This document shows positions 41,281 through 48,859 of a stretch of DNA of 64,000 nt, piece after piece. The DNA is from CAZCCC01 sp964535715. Lineage in GTDB: Bacteria; Patescibacteriota; Patescibacteriia; Buchananbacterales; UBA6539. The first letter of the stretch is position 1. Each line of letters begins with the position of its first letter. The notes beneath the pieces are model-generated. The model ran no database searches, was not told the DNA's origin, and worked only from the letters and a program-made list of their open reading frames with translations. The position numbers were made by a program, and so were the translations under genes. The stretch is taken from assembly GCA_964535715.1 (NCBI GenBank), contig CAZHUO010000001.1, positions 57,698-121,697 on the forward strand. Reading direction: 5' to 3'.

Positions 41281-42168
41281 ATGATTGAAAATAAGCTTTT
41301 AATCAGTCAAGAAACTGAAATTAGCCGGGAAAAAAAAGAAATACTTGACTCTGCCGCTTCTTTTGCCGAATTTATGGCTAGCCGCTGGCCTCAAGTTGAA
41401 GAAGATCAAACAGGATTAAAGCTCAATTACAGTTTTGCTGGATCGTTGGCAACCGAACTTTTACCGCAAGCTGATTCATTTACTGAGTTTGAGCTTGATT
41501 CTGATTGCCGACTTATTGCCGGCCAAATCCGCACAATCAGCAATAAAGCCAAAAAGATTTTCAGCGAATTTGCCCGTCCGATAGGAGATTTTGATTTTTT
41601 GCCGACAGATTTATATTTAGAAAAGCAAAGAGCGGTTCAAAATTTAGGTTCGCAAAAGGATCTGTCTGAGTACCAGCGCCGCCGCCAAGAGCTTTTATGG
41701 AAAGGCGGCGGCGGGCCATCATTTGAGGAAATTCCCAGTGAATCCAAAATCTGCCTGAGACGAGATAATAATCAGGAAAAACTAATGTGCGATCCGGTGG
41801 TTTCTTATAGCAAGCCTAAGACTGCGAAAATTAGAATTGGAGAAAGCGACTATTTTATTGCAAGTTTGGATACGATGATTGCGTATAAGATTTTGCAGCT
41901 TTTGCAGAAAAACGGCAAAGAGACGGAGAAATTTAATTTAGATTTTGAAAAAATTTTGCCGGCATTAAAAGAGATATATTCAACGGCAGAATTAGTAGCG
42001 GCCACCAAAGAAGCAATTTATGGTTACGAAGCGACAATGAAGAAAAGTCATGATTTATATGAAGCTGATAAAACTTATCAATCTAAAATTGAACCCGCCT
42101 TAAAAAAATCTTTAGACAACAATGATTTATCTGAAAATGTTAAGAATTTTTTAAAAATGTTATTATAA
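41281..42168 (+). CDS. Hypothetical protein, possible nucleotidyltransferase fold
   Basis: 295 residues, mostly soluble and helical. I do not recognise a family with certainty. The combination of LNYSFAGSLATELL and a later IGDFDFLP segment resembles the GS...DxD arrangement of nucleotidyltransferase-fold proteins (AbiEii-like), and the SLDTMIAYKILQLLQK segment recalls the helical part of such proteins. This is a weak suggestion. It is followed after 45 bp by another small unknown gene. Confidence 0.6.
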   Translation: MIENKLLISQETEISREKKEILDSAASFAEFMASRWPQVEEDQTGLKLNYSFAGSLATELLPQADSFTEFELDSDCRLIAGQIRTISNKAKKIFSEFARPIGDFDFLPTDLYLEKQRAVQNLGSQKDLSEYQRRRQELLWKGGGGPSFEEIPSESKICLRRDNNQEKLMCDPVVSYSKPKTAKIRIGESDYFIASLDTMIAYKILQLLQKNGKETEKFNLDFEKILPALKEIYSTAELVAATKEAIYGYEATMKKSHDLYEADKTYQSKIEPALKKSLDNNDLSENVKNFLKMLL

Positions 42169-42213
42169 ATATATTTTTTATTTTTTAAAAAATAAATATT
42201 GATTAAAAAATCT

Positions 42214-42663
42214 ATGGACACGAGCAAAATCAAAACAATTGAAAGTCAGTGGGTAAATTATGATCAAGATCAAAAAATTACAGCCGCTTCACAAATTTTG
42301 GAAGTTTTGGCAAATAAGGAAGGAATTAAGCAGCAAAATTTGAAGATAGTAAGATTAGGTCCTCCATCGGCAAAGGGTTTTTATGATATTAAAGATGATA
42401 CAATTTACCTAAATGATTATTTATTAAATGGTAAATTTGAAAAAATATTAGAATCAATTTCGCATCTTTTTTCTTACAAACTGCACATGTTGGATGCAAT
42501 AAAGAATAATAAAAATGATGAAAAACAGAATTTTGAGAAGTACATTTATCCCTGGAATGAAACAGATTTGGAAGGTAAGGATTTATATTGGATTAGCTTA
42601 GTCGGATTAAAAGATTCAAGTCAAACTTTAGATTGGAAAAAAATAGATAAAATTTGCAAATAG
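42214..42663 (+). CDS. Hypothetical protein
   Basis: 149 residues from the ATG at 42214 (MDTSKIK); a TTG five codons earlier is possible. It is soluble and charged, with no signal peptide. The GFYDIKDDTIYLNDYLL segment followed by a helix with SISHLFSYKLHMLDAIK resembles compact peptidase- or antitoxin-like proteins, but no HExxH motif is present. No function assigned. It lies between the previous unknown gene and dnaG. Confidence 0.55.
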   Translation: MDTSKIKTIESQWVNYDQDQKITAASQILEVLANKEGIKQQNLKIVRLGPPSAKGFYDIKDDTIYLNDYLLNGKFEKILESISHLFSYKLHMLDAIKNNKNDEKQNFEKYIYPWNETDLEGKDLYWISLVGLKDSSQTLDWKKIDKICK

Positions 42664-42720
42664 TATTTTTAAGCATATAAAATAAGTACTATTAAAAAAT
42701 ACTTAAATACAAATTTATAA

Positions 42721-44508
42721 ATGTCAAATGAAGTCGAAGAAATCAAAGCGCGGGTGGATATTGTCGACCTGATTGCCGAATATATCCGTCTAAAACCGGC
42801 AGGACCCAATAATTGGCGGGCTCTGTGTCCTTTTCATAATGAAAAAACTCCTTCCTTTATGGTATCGCGCGATAAGCAGATTTTTCATTGTTTCGGCTGT
42901 TCTGAAGGTGGAGATATTTTTACCTTTGTCCAAAAAATGGAAGGCCTTGAATTTCCCGATGCTTTGAAGATTTTAGCCCAGAAAGCCGGAGTAAAGTTAA
43001 CCTCAAAAGACCCCCAGCTTGCCAGCCAGAAAAATCGGCTTATGGATATTTGCCTTTTGGCATCTAAGTTTTGGCATAAAACTTTGATTGAATCAAACCA
43101 GGCAAAAAAAGCCAGAGATTATCTGAATCAAAGACAGGTGAGCGAAGATATAATTAATGAGTTTAATTTAGGTTATGCGGTGGACTCCTGGGATGCGCTA
43201 ATAAATTTTTTAAAGACTCGCGGATTTAAAGACCAGGAAATATTTTTAGCCGGACTTTCGGTTAAAAAAGAGCGGGGAAATGATTTTTATGACCGATTCC
43301 GCGATCGTTTGATGTTTCCGATAAACGACCTGCACGGAAATCCAATCGGTTTTTCCGGCCGGACTTTGAAGATTGATGAAAAAGGCGGAAAATATATAAA
43401 TACTCCCCAAACTTTGATTTATAATAAAAGCTTGGTGCTATTTAATTTAGACAAAGCTAAGCTGAAAATAAAAAAGCAGGATTTGGCCATAATAGTTGAG
43501 GGCCAGATGGATACACTTTCGGCCTGGCAGGCGGGGACTGAAAATGTAATTGCCTCATCTGGTACTGCTTTTACTTCGGATCAGATAAGCATCTTAAAAC
43601 GTTATACCAATAATTTAGCAATCGCCTTTGATACCGACTCGGCCGGCGAGTCGGCCTCTAAAAGGGGAATTGATCTGGCTTTAAGCCAGGAAATAAATGT
43701 AAAAGTAATAGTTTTGCCAAACGGTAAAGATCCCGATGAATGCATCAAAAATAATCCCAACGATTGGTTCGCCGCAATAGAAGAGGCAAAGTCAATTATG
43801 GAATATTATTTTGACCAGACTTTAAGCCGTCTTGACTTAAGCAAGGTTGAAGATAAAAAACAGGCTGCCAAAATCCTTCTGCCGATAATTTCAAAAATTG
43901 GCAATAAAGTTGAGCAGACCCATTGGCTGCAGAAGTTAGCCGGCTTGCTAAATGTTTCTGAAAATATTTTAAGGGACTCTTTATCCAGAGACAAATCAAG
44001 TCGTCCAAAAGTTGACAATTCAAAAACAGTTGTTATTAAAAAAAATAAAAATTCAATGCTAGCCGAACAGATTTTGGGAATTATTTTAAAATATCCAGCC
44101 AACATTCTTTATGTTGTCAATAATTTGGAGGCGGATGTATTTGACGAAAAAAATTTGCAGAACCTTTACAAAATGATTATTATTTATTATACTGAGGATA
44201 TAGAAAATCGAATTGATGAATTTAGTTATAAAGAATTTCAGGCAAAAATCAAGGAAAAAAATTTGGACAGTTTGGCTGCCCGTCTTATTCTTATGGTAGA
44301 GAGGGATTTTTTTGATTTTGATATTGATAGTATAAGAGAAGAACTTATTGGAGCAGTTAAATTGCTAAAGAAAGAATATATTAATAATCAATTAAAAAAT
44401 ATTGAGACAGAAATTAGAATTGCAGAAAACAATAAAGATGAAAAAAAGATTCAAGAATTAGTCGGGCAATTCAATGAGATTATAATGCAAATTAATCTTT
44501 TAGATTAA
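42721..44508 (+). CDS. dnaG: DNA primase DnaG
   Basis: Synthesises RNA primers at the replication fork. 595 residues. The N-terminal CHC2 zinc domain is intact (CPFHNEKTPSF ... HCFGCSEGGD), followed by the primase core and TOPRIM motifs (IIVEGQMDTLSA with catalytic Glu; AFDTDSAGESASKRG with the DxD-type acidic pair). The C-terminal helical region is presumably the DnaB-binding domain. It forms a dnaG-rpoD pair with a four-base spacer, part of the classical macromolecular synthesis operon; rpsU is absent. Confidence 0.97.
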   Translation: MSNEVEEIKARVDIVDLIAEYIRLKPAGPNNWRALCPFHNEKTPSFMVSRDKQIFHCFGCSEGGDIFTFVQKMEGLEFPDALKILAQKAGVKLTSKDPQLASQKNRLMDICLLASKFWHKTLIESNQAKKARDYLNQRQVSEDIINEFNLGYAVDSWDALINFLKTRGFKDQEIFLAGLSVKKERGNDFYDRFRDRLMFPINDLHGNPIGFSGRTLKIDEKGGKYINTPQTLIYNKSLVLFNLDKAKLKIKKQDLAIIVEGQMDTLSAWQAGTENVIASSGTAFTSDQISILKRYTNNLAIAFDTDSAGESASKRGIDLALSQEINVKVIVLPNGKDPDECIKNNPNDWFAAIEEAKSIMEYYFDQTLSRLDLSKVEDKKQAAKILLPIISKIGNKVEQTHWLQKLAGLLNVSENILRDSLSRDKSSRPKVDNSKTVVIKKNKNSMLAEQILGIILKYPANILYVVNNLEADVFDEKNLQNLYKMIIIYYTEDIENRIDEFSYKEFQAKIKEKNLDSLAARLILMVERDFFDFDIDSIREELIGAVKLLKKEYINNQLKNIETEIRIAENNKDEKKIQELVGQFNEIIMQINLLD

Positions 44509-44512
44509 AATT

Positions 44513-45745
44513 ATGGCTCCAAAAAAATCAGTAAGCTTAAATAAAAAAAGCCAAAAGAGTAAAAGCGTAAAAGTTTTTAAAAAGAAAACGGTAAAAAAAG
44601 CGTTAAAATTAAAAAAGAAGAAATTAAAAGTTAAAATTAAGTTTAAAGCAAAAGCGACTGTTAGCGAGGGGCTGATTGATCGGCTTATTCAAAAAGGAAG
44701 CATGCGAGGCTTTATTACTGAAACTGAAATTTTACATACGTTTCCGGAAGTTGAAGAATACATTGAAGAATATGAAAAATTTCTTTATCGAGTCGACCAA
44801 ATCGGCTTGGTTTTAATTGAGTCGGAAAGCGGAATTTTGGATGATGCCTCAAAAAGGGCTGAGATTTTAAAAAAAGTAGGTTTAAGCAAGGAACAGAAAA
44901 AAAGGATTGATATTTCCGATATTTCTGCCGATTCCATCCAGATGTATTTGAGGGAAATCGGCAAAGTGCCTTTGCTTAAGCCGGAAGAAGAAATAACATT
45001 GGCTAAAAAAGCGGAACGGGGTGACAGAGAAGCAAAAAAAAGATTAATCGAAGCTAACTTGAGATTGGTAGTTTCAATTGCTAAAAGATTTACTGGAAAA
45101 AGCCTTTCGCTTTTAGACTTGATCCAGGAAGGAAATATCGGGCTTTTTCGTGCCGTTGAAAAATTTGATTATCGGCGAGGCTATAAGTTTTCTACTTATG
45201 CCACTTGGTGGATTAGGCAAGCAATCACCCGCGCACTGGCCGATCAGTCTCGAACAATTAGGATTCCGGTTCATATGGTTGAGACAATAAATAAATTTAA
45301 GCAGGCTGAGCGGCAGCTGATTCAAGATTTAGGCCGCGAACCTTTGCCGGAAGAAATTGCCGCGGAAATGGGAGAGCCGCTTGATAAAATTTTGCATATT
45401 ATTAAAATAAGCCAGGAAACAATTTCAATTGAAACTTCGGTCGGTGAAGATGATGAAGACAGCACTCTGGAAGATTTTATCGAGGATGTAAGGACCGTGA
45501 CGCCTGATCGTGCGGCAGCATTGGAGCTTCTGCGAGATTATGTTGATGAAGTGATTAGAGATTTAACGCCGAGAGAACAAAAGATTTTGGAAATGAGATT
45601 TGGGTTAAAAGACGGAGTAGCACATACTTTGGAAGAAGTTGGTCAGGAATTTGATGTTACTCGGGAAAGGATACGGCAAATCGAGGCAAAAGCCTTGGAA
45701 AAAATTGAAAAACATCACCTTATTGACAAATTAAAAGATTACTAG
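44513..45745 (+). CDS. rpoD: RNA polymerase primary sigma factor (sigma-70)
   Basis: 410 residues. A ~50-residue lysine-rich start (KKSVSLNKKSQKSKS...) replaces the usual acidic region 1.1 and is unusual. Then come a region 1.1-like helical part, region 1.2 (SIQMYLREIGKVPLL), regions 2.1-2.4 (LRLVVSIAKRF...LDLIQEGNIGLFRAVEKFDYRRGYKFSTYATWWIRQAI), region 3 and region 4.2 (LEEVGQEFDVTRERIRQIEAKAL). The preserved 2.4 and 4.2 motifs fit the TTGACA/TATAAT promoters seen here. Confidence 0.96.
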   Translation: MAPKKSVSLNKKSQKSKSVKVFKKKTVKKALKLKKKKLKVKIKFKAKATVSEGLIDRLIQKGSMRGFITETEILHTFPEVEEYIEEYEKFLYRVDQIGLVLIESESGILDDASKRAEILKKVGLSKEQKKRIDISDISADSIQMYLREIGKVPLLKPEEEITLAKKAERGDREAKKRLIEANLRLVVSIAKRFTGKSLSLLDLIQEGNIGLFRAVEKFDYRRGYKFSTYATWWIRQAITRALADQSRTIRIPVHMVETINKFKQAERQLIQDLGREPLPEEIAAEMGEPLDKILHIIKISQETISIETSVGEDDEDSTLEDFIEDVRTVTPDRAAALELLRDYVDEVIRDLTPREQKILEMRFGLKDGVAHTLEEVGQEFDVTRERIRQIEAKALEKIEKHHLIDKLKDY

Positions 45746-45784
45746 TATATTTTTTAAATAATTATTCAGAAAAAAATCCTCAGT

Positions 45785-45901
45785 TCCGCGGTAGCTCAAT
45801 GGTAGAGCAGTTGGCTGTTAACCAATTGGTTCCTGGTTCTGCGCCACCTTAATTAACTAAAAAGGCGCATCCGCCTATGGCGGAGAGTCCAGGCCGCGGA
45901 A
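45785..45901 (+). pseudogene. tRNA-Asn(GTT) copy interrupted in the T-loop by a 45-nt palindromic insert
   Basis: Acceptor TCCGCGG/CCGCGGA, D arm, anticodon arm GTTGG-CTGTTAA-CCAAT and T stem CCTGG/CCAGG are all intact. The T-loop TTCGAGT is split after TTC by 45 bases (45840-45884) holding GCGCC...GGCGC and TCCGCC-TAT-GGCGGA palindromes. The T stem differs from the intact copy at 46763 by a compensatory swap. Without splicing it would not fold as a normal T-loop, so I class it as a pseudogene. Confidence 0.85.
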
Positions 45902-46005
45902 GGGACTGGACACCTTCCCAACTGACCGATGCAAGGCAGAATTTCCTAAGGATTTGACAGACGCCGGTTCGAGTCCCGTCGCCCCGGCGACAGGACGCAG
46001 AACTG
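45902..46005. pseudogene. tRNA fragments after the interrupted tRNA-Asn
   Basis: The minus strand of 45902-45935 has a D-arm-like segment (ATCGGTCAGTTGGGAAGG). The plus strand of 45970-45993 has a T-arm-like GGTTCGAGTCCCGTCGCCCC. A related minus-strand D-arm segment recurs at 46670-46712. None forms a full tRNA. Confidence 0.55.
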
Positions 46006-46020
46006 ATTAAATATAAAAAT

Positions 46021-46317
46021 ATGAGTGAAGAATTCAAAAAAAATCTAAAAATTATCAACCAAAATCTCGATTCCCTTAAGGCCGATTATGGCGTGAAAAG
46101 AATTGGAGTATTTGGGTCTTTTGTCAATGGCCGCCCAAGGAAAGACAGTGATATTGATATTTTGGTTGAGTTTTCAAAACCTGTAAGCTTTTTTGAGTTT
46201 ATTGAAGCGCAAGATTTTTTAAGCAAGGCGTTAAAGCGTAAAGTTGATCTTGTCACCAAGAACGCACTAAAGTCAGCAATTAAAAAAGATGTATTAAAAG
46301 AAGTAGTTTATGTCTAA
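46021..46317 (+). CDS. MNT-domain nucleotidyltransferase (MntA-like antitoxin)
   Basis: 98 residues: a minimal nucleotidyltransferase with the active-site motif GVFGSFVNGRPRKDSDIDILVEF (GSF plus the DxD pair) and a third acidic residue in KVDLVT. MntA-type proteins neutralise the neighbouring HEPN toxin, in studied cases by adenylylating it. It overlaps the next gene by eight bases. Confidence 0.92.
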   Translation: MSEEFKKNLKIINQNLDSLKADYGVKRIGVFGSFVNGRPRKDSDIDILVEFSKPVSFFEFIEAQDFLSKALKRKVDLVTKNALKSAIKKDVLKEVVYV

Positions 46318-46645
46318 AAGAAATATTAAACTTTATATTGACGATGTAAAAGAAGCGGTAGCTAAGATTGAAGAATATAGTAAAGGGTTGTCTTTTGATA
46401 AATTCAAAAAGAATGATTTGGTAATTGATGCAATTGTAAGAAATTTAGGAGTACTCGGCGAAGCGGCTAAAAATGTCCCGACTGATTTTAAAGAGAAATA
46501 TAAAGATATACCTTGGAGAAAAATAGCAGGAATGAGAAATATTGTGGTTCATGAATATTTTAGCGTTGATTCAGAAATACTTTGGAAAACGATTCAGCAA
46601 GACATTCCGGAATTAAAAAAGATGATAAATAAGATAAAAAGTTAA
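46310..46645 (+). CDS. HEPN-domain toxin, DUF86/HepT-like
   Basis: 111 residues with the four-helix HEPN fold pattern and the catalytic Rx4H motif in MRNIVVHEYF. DUF86 proteins are ribonucleases whose activity is blocked by the paired MNT protein. The order here is antitoxin first, then toxin, with overlapping frames. The pair is bracketed by the interrupted and intact tRNA-Asn copies and tRNA fragments, so it probably arrived or moved with that tRNA cluster. Confidence 0.92.
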   Translation: MSKRNIKLYIDDVKEAVAKIEEYSKGLSFDKFKKNDLVIDAIVRNLGVLGEAAKNVPTDFKEKYKDIPWRKIAGMRNIVVHEYFSVDSEILWKTIQQDIPELKKMINKIKS

Positions 46646-46669
46646 AGCTTAGTGAGAATCGCGTTGCCG

Positions 46670-46712
46670 GAGGGGACTGTATGCTTTCCCAACTGACCGA
46701 TCCCCGGTCAAA
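46670..46712 (-). pseudogene. tRNA D-arm-like fragment
   Basis: On the minus strand ATCGGTCAGTTGGGAAAGC resembles a D arm and is similar to 45902-45935 (shared CCAACTGACCGAT on the plus strand). A CCGGGGA word precedes it. No anticodon or T arm follows. Confidence 0.5.
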
Positions 46713-46762
46713 CTCGCAATTTAAAATTCATTTGATTATAATAATAAAAATAAGCTTTTTAC

Positions 46763-46834
46763 TCCGCGATAGCTCAATGGTAGAGCAACTGGCTGTTAAC
46801 CAGTGGGTTCCAGGTTCGAGTCCTGGTCGCGGAG
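46763..46834 (+). tRNA. tRNA-Asn(GTT)
   Basis: Acceptor TCCGCGA/TCGCGGA with G73, D arm GCTC-AATGGTA-GAGC, anticodon arm ACTGG-CTGTTAA-CCAGT (anticodon GTT) and T arm CCAGG-TTCGAGT-CCTGG. The acceptor stem continues into a 14-bp inverted repeat (46749-46762 with 46834-46847, one G-T wobble). No CCA is encoded. It is the intact paralogue of the interrupted copy at 45785. Confidence 0.95.
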
Positions 46835-46857
46835 TAAAGAGCTTATTTTAGTAAAAA

Positions 46858-46883
46858 AAATCGGTTCGAGTCCAGTCCCCAGC
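46858..46883 (+). other. tRNA 3'-end-like fragment beside the recombinase gene
   Basis: CGGTTCGAGTCCAGTCCCCAGCC resembles a T arm plus acceptor 3' strand, not matching the adjacent tRNA-Asn. The word TCCAGTCCCC recurs at about 48309-48318 upstream of the serine recombinase, so the two could be remnants of recombination sites. This is only suggestive. Confidence 0.4.
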
Positions 46884-46891
46884 CAAAATGT

Positions 46892-46917
46892 AAAATAGCC
46901 AGTAAATTGGCTATTTT
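46892..46917. terminator. Bidirectional terminator hairpin
   Basis: AAAATAGCCA pairs with TGGCTATTTT, with a T-run on the plus strand and A-tracts that give a U-run on the minus strand. It separates the tRNA-Asn region from the convergent recombinase gene. Confidence 0.8.
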
Positions 46918-46928
46918 TTGTTTGGTAA

Positions 46929-48248
46929 TTATTTGATATAAACTTTTTGATTTTTCAAATAAAGTTCAGTCTTGATGCAATTCAGAATTTCTCTTTTTTC
47001 ATCTCGTGTTCCCTCTTGCAACAAGTATTTGGCATATTCTTTTATGTTGACTTTAGGTGTTTTAACTTTACCCTTTTGGTCGGTTTTTAAAATTAGATTA
47101 TTAAACCTTTGATACCTGCCCATCTCTTGTTTCATTTTATGCAAGGTCTCAGCTTCACTAAGATCAACTTTGTCAATGATTTTAACCAGCTGTTCAATCA
47201 ACTGCTCCTCTCTAATGTAAGCTTCCTGGCAGAAGTGGTCATGGTATTTGGTGCAATGATAGTAAACATAGCGCTTGATTGTTCCATCAAGTAATCTTTT
47301 GAATTTTTCCTCGGCGCAGACGCCTGATCCGCAAGCACCGCATTTAAGGGTTCTGGCAAAATCAAATTCTTTGGTTCCGGGTTTGGCTTTTGGTGCAACT
47401 TTTAGCTGGAGTTGGACTTCGTCAAACAGTTCCTTGCTGATTATTGGTTGATGTCCGCCTTTGTAAAATATTCCCGTTCCAATAGGATATTCGAACTCGC
47501 CATAGTAAAATGGATTTTTCAAAATCAGATAAACACAACTGACTACCAGTTTTTTGCCCGACCTGGTGGTAAAGCCGATATCGGCAAGCCATCTTACTAT
47601 TGATCGGCCGCTATAATTTTGGTAAGCCACTTTTTCAAACAACTCGGTAATAATCGGCGCTCGCTTAGGATCCAGATGAATGCTGCGTTTGCCTTTTTGT
47701 TCGCCGATGCCGTGGATGTATCCCAATGGCGGAACGCCCGGTCGCCAGCCCATTTCGCACTTGGCTCTTAAACCTCTTTGGACGTTAACACTCTTGGCAT
47801 CATTTTCCAGTTTGGCCGTACTGCCTAAGATCATAAAGAGAAATTTTTCGTTGGGCGAATTGGTAAAGGTTTGGCCGTAAGTTCTTACCTGTTTGATTAA
47901 ACCCTGATCCATCATATCAATAATTTTTCCCAAATCACCGGCGTTTCGGCTCAGTCGATCCGGCGCCCAGGCTAAAATCGCATTAAACTTGCCTGCCTTA
48001 ATTTCTTTTATCATTTCATTAAACACCGGCCTTTGGCCCGAGTCTTTGGCCGAATGCGATTCCTGAAACGCTTTAAGGATTTCAATATTTTCTCGTTTGG
48101 CCAAAGCCGTCATTTCATTAATTTGAGCGCCGATTGAAAGTTGCTGTAGCTCATCGCTTTCTGTTGACTTTCGGCTGTATAGGCAGAATTTAAGGAATGC
48201 CGGATCAACCGTTGTTTTTTGCTTGATTTGCGTCATTGTGTTTGGCAT
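46929..48248 (-). CDS. Large serine recombinase
   Basis: 439 residues. The N-terminal resolvase domain has the catalytic motif CLYSRKSTE (Ser28, Arg26) and the SIGAQINEM and PDRLSRNAGDLGKI signatures. The central recombinase domain begins near residue 165 (RGLRAKCEMGWRPGVPPLGY). A zinc ribbon (CGACGSGVC...YYHCTKYHDHFC) and a C-terminal coiled tail follow. It should integrate or excise a mobile element at short att sites. It heads, by position, a minus-strand block with phage-like genes. Confidence 0.95.
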   Translation of the reverse strand: MPNTMTQIKQKTTVDPAFLKFCLYSRKSTESDELQQLSIGAQINEMTALAKRENIEILKAFQESHSAKDSGQRPVFNEMIKEIKAGKFNAILAWAPDRLSRNAGDLGKIIDMMDQGLIKQVRTYGQTFTNSPNEKFLFMILGSTAKLENDAKSVNVQRGLRAKCEMGWRPGVPPLGYIHGIGEQKGKRSIHLDPKRAPIITELFEKVAYQNYSGRSIVRWLADIGFTTRSGKKLVVSCVYLILKNPFYYGEFEYPIGTGIFYKGGHQPIISKELFDEVQLQLKVAPKAKPGTKEFDFARTLKCGACGSGVCAEEKFKRLLDGTIKRYVYYHCTKYHDHFCQEAYIREEQLIEQLVKIIDKVDLSEAETLHKMKQEMGRYQRFNNLILKTDQKGKVKTPKVNIKEYAKYLLQEGTRDEKREILNCIKTELYLKNQKVYIK

Positions 48249-48284
48249 AGGTTTGTCGGTTATTAGTTATACCTACTAATACAG

Positions 48285-48320
48285 ATGACGCACCGGGGAC
48301 AGTGTGTCCAGTCCCCGGTA
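48285..48320. repeat. Palindrome upstream of the recombinase gene
   Basis: ACCGGGGAC-AGTGTGTCCA-GTCCCCGGT forms a nine-bp stem. The location just upstream of the recombinase start is where phage-type attachment sites often lie, but no duplicated core is proven. Confidence 0.5.
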
Positions 48321-48352
48321 GTAGGTAAGCTGTTGATAACAAAAATACTTTA

Positions 48353-48841
48353 TTATTCTAGCATGGGACCGGATTCATAGTCTTCTATACGTTCGTCTCC
48401 ATAATCATTTTCATGCCATTTCATCATGGTTTCGGCGATTTCTTTGATTCTTTCTTTGGTTAGAACGTTTCTTTCCGTTTCTCCCGGATCTTGATGTCTT
48501 GCCCTCTCGGAAAATTCTTTACTTCTGTATTTGAGCCAGAAGATTATATAAGTTGCTACGTTGTCCCTAATACCCTGAATGACTTTGCTTGTCGCCATAT
48601 CGGAGATTAATCCTACTCCCATTTCCGTTGATTCCTCGATTTTTTTTGCGAATTCTCCATCGTCTTTAATCCACCTGTAGTATGTTGATGGATCAATTTT
48701 GACCCGGAAGCAAGCCGACATGATTACCGGATTGGTTTTGAATTCTTCAATCAATTTTTGTTTGATTTTGTTTTGTCTGTTTTCAATTGTTATTGCCCGG
48801 GACTTCGTCGGGTTTTTTTCGGATTTATTTTTATTGTTCAT
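48353..48841 (-). CDS. Phage terminase small subunit-like helix-turn-helix protein
   Basis: 162 residues. A basic start is followed by helix-turn-helix-like sequence (ACFRVKIDPSTYYRWIKDDGEFAKKIEE), then IQGIRDNVATYIIFWLKYRSKEFSER, the pattern seen in terminase small subunits and related insertion-element helix-turn-helix proteins. No large terminase subunit is in the window, so it may be a remnant or a regulator. It lies between the recombinase and the methyltransferase, same strand. Confidence 0.6.
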   Translation of the reverse strand: MNNKNKSEKNPTKSRAITIENRQNKIKQKLIEEFKTNPVIMSACFRVKIDPSTYYRWIKDDGEFAKKIEESTEMGVGLISDMATSKVIQGIRDNVATYIIFWLKYRSKEFSERARHQDPGETERNVLTKERIKEIAETMMKWHENDYGDERIEDYESGPMLE

Positions 48842-48859
48842 AATTTTATTATTTTAAAT

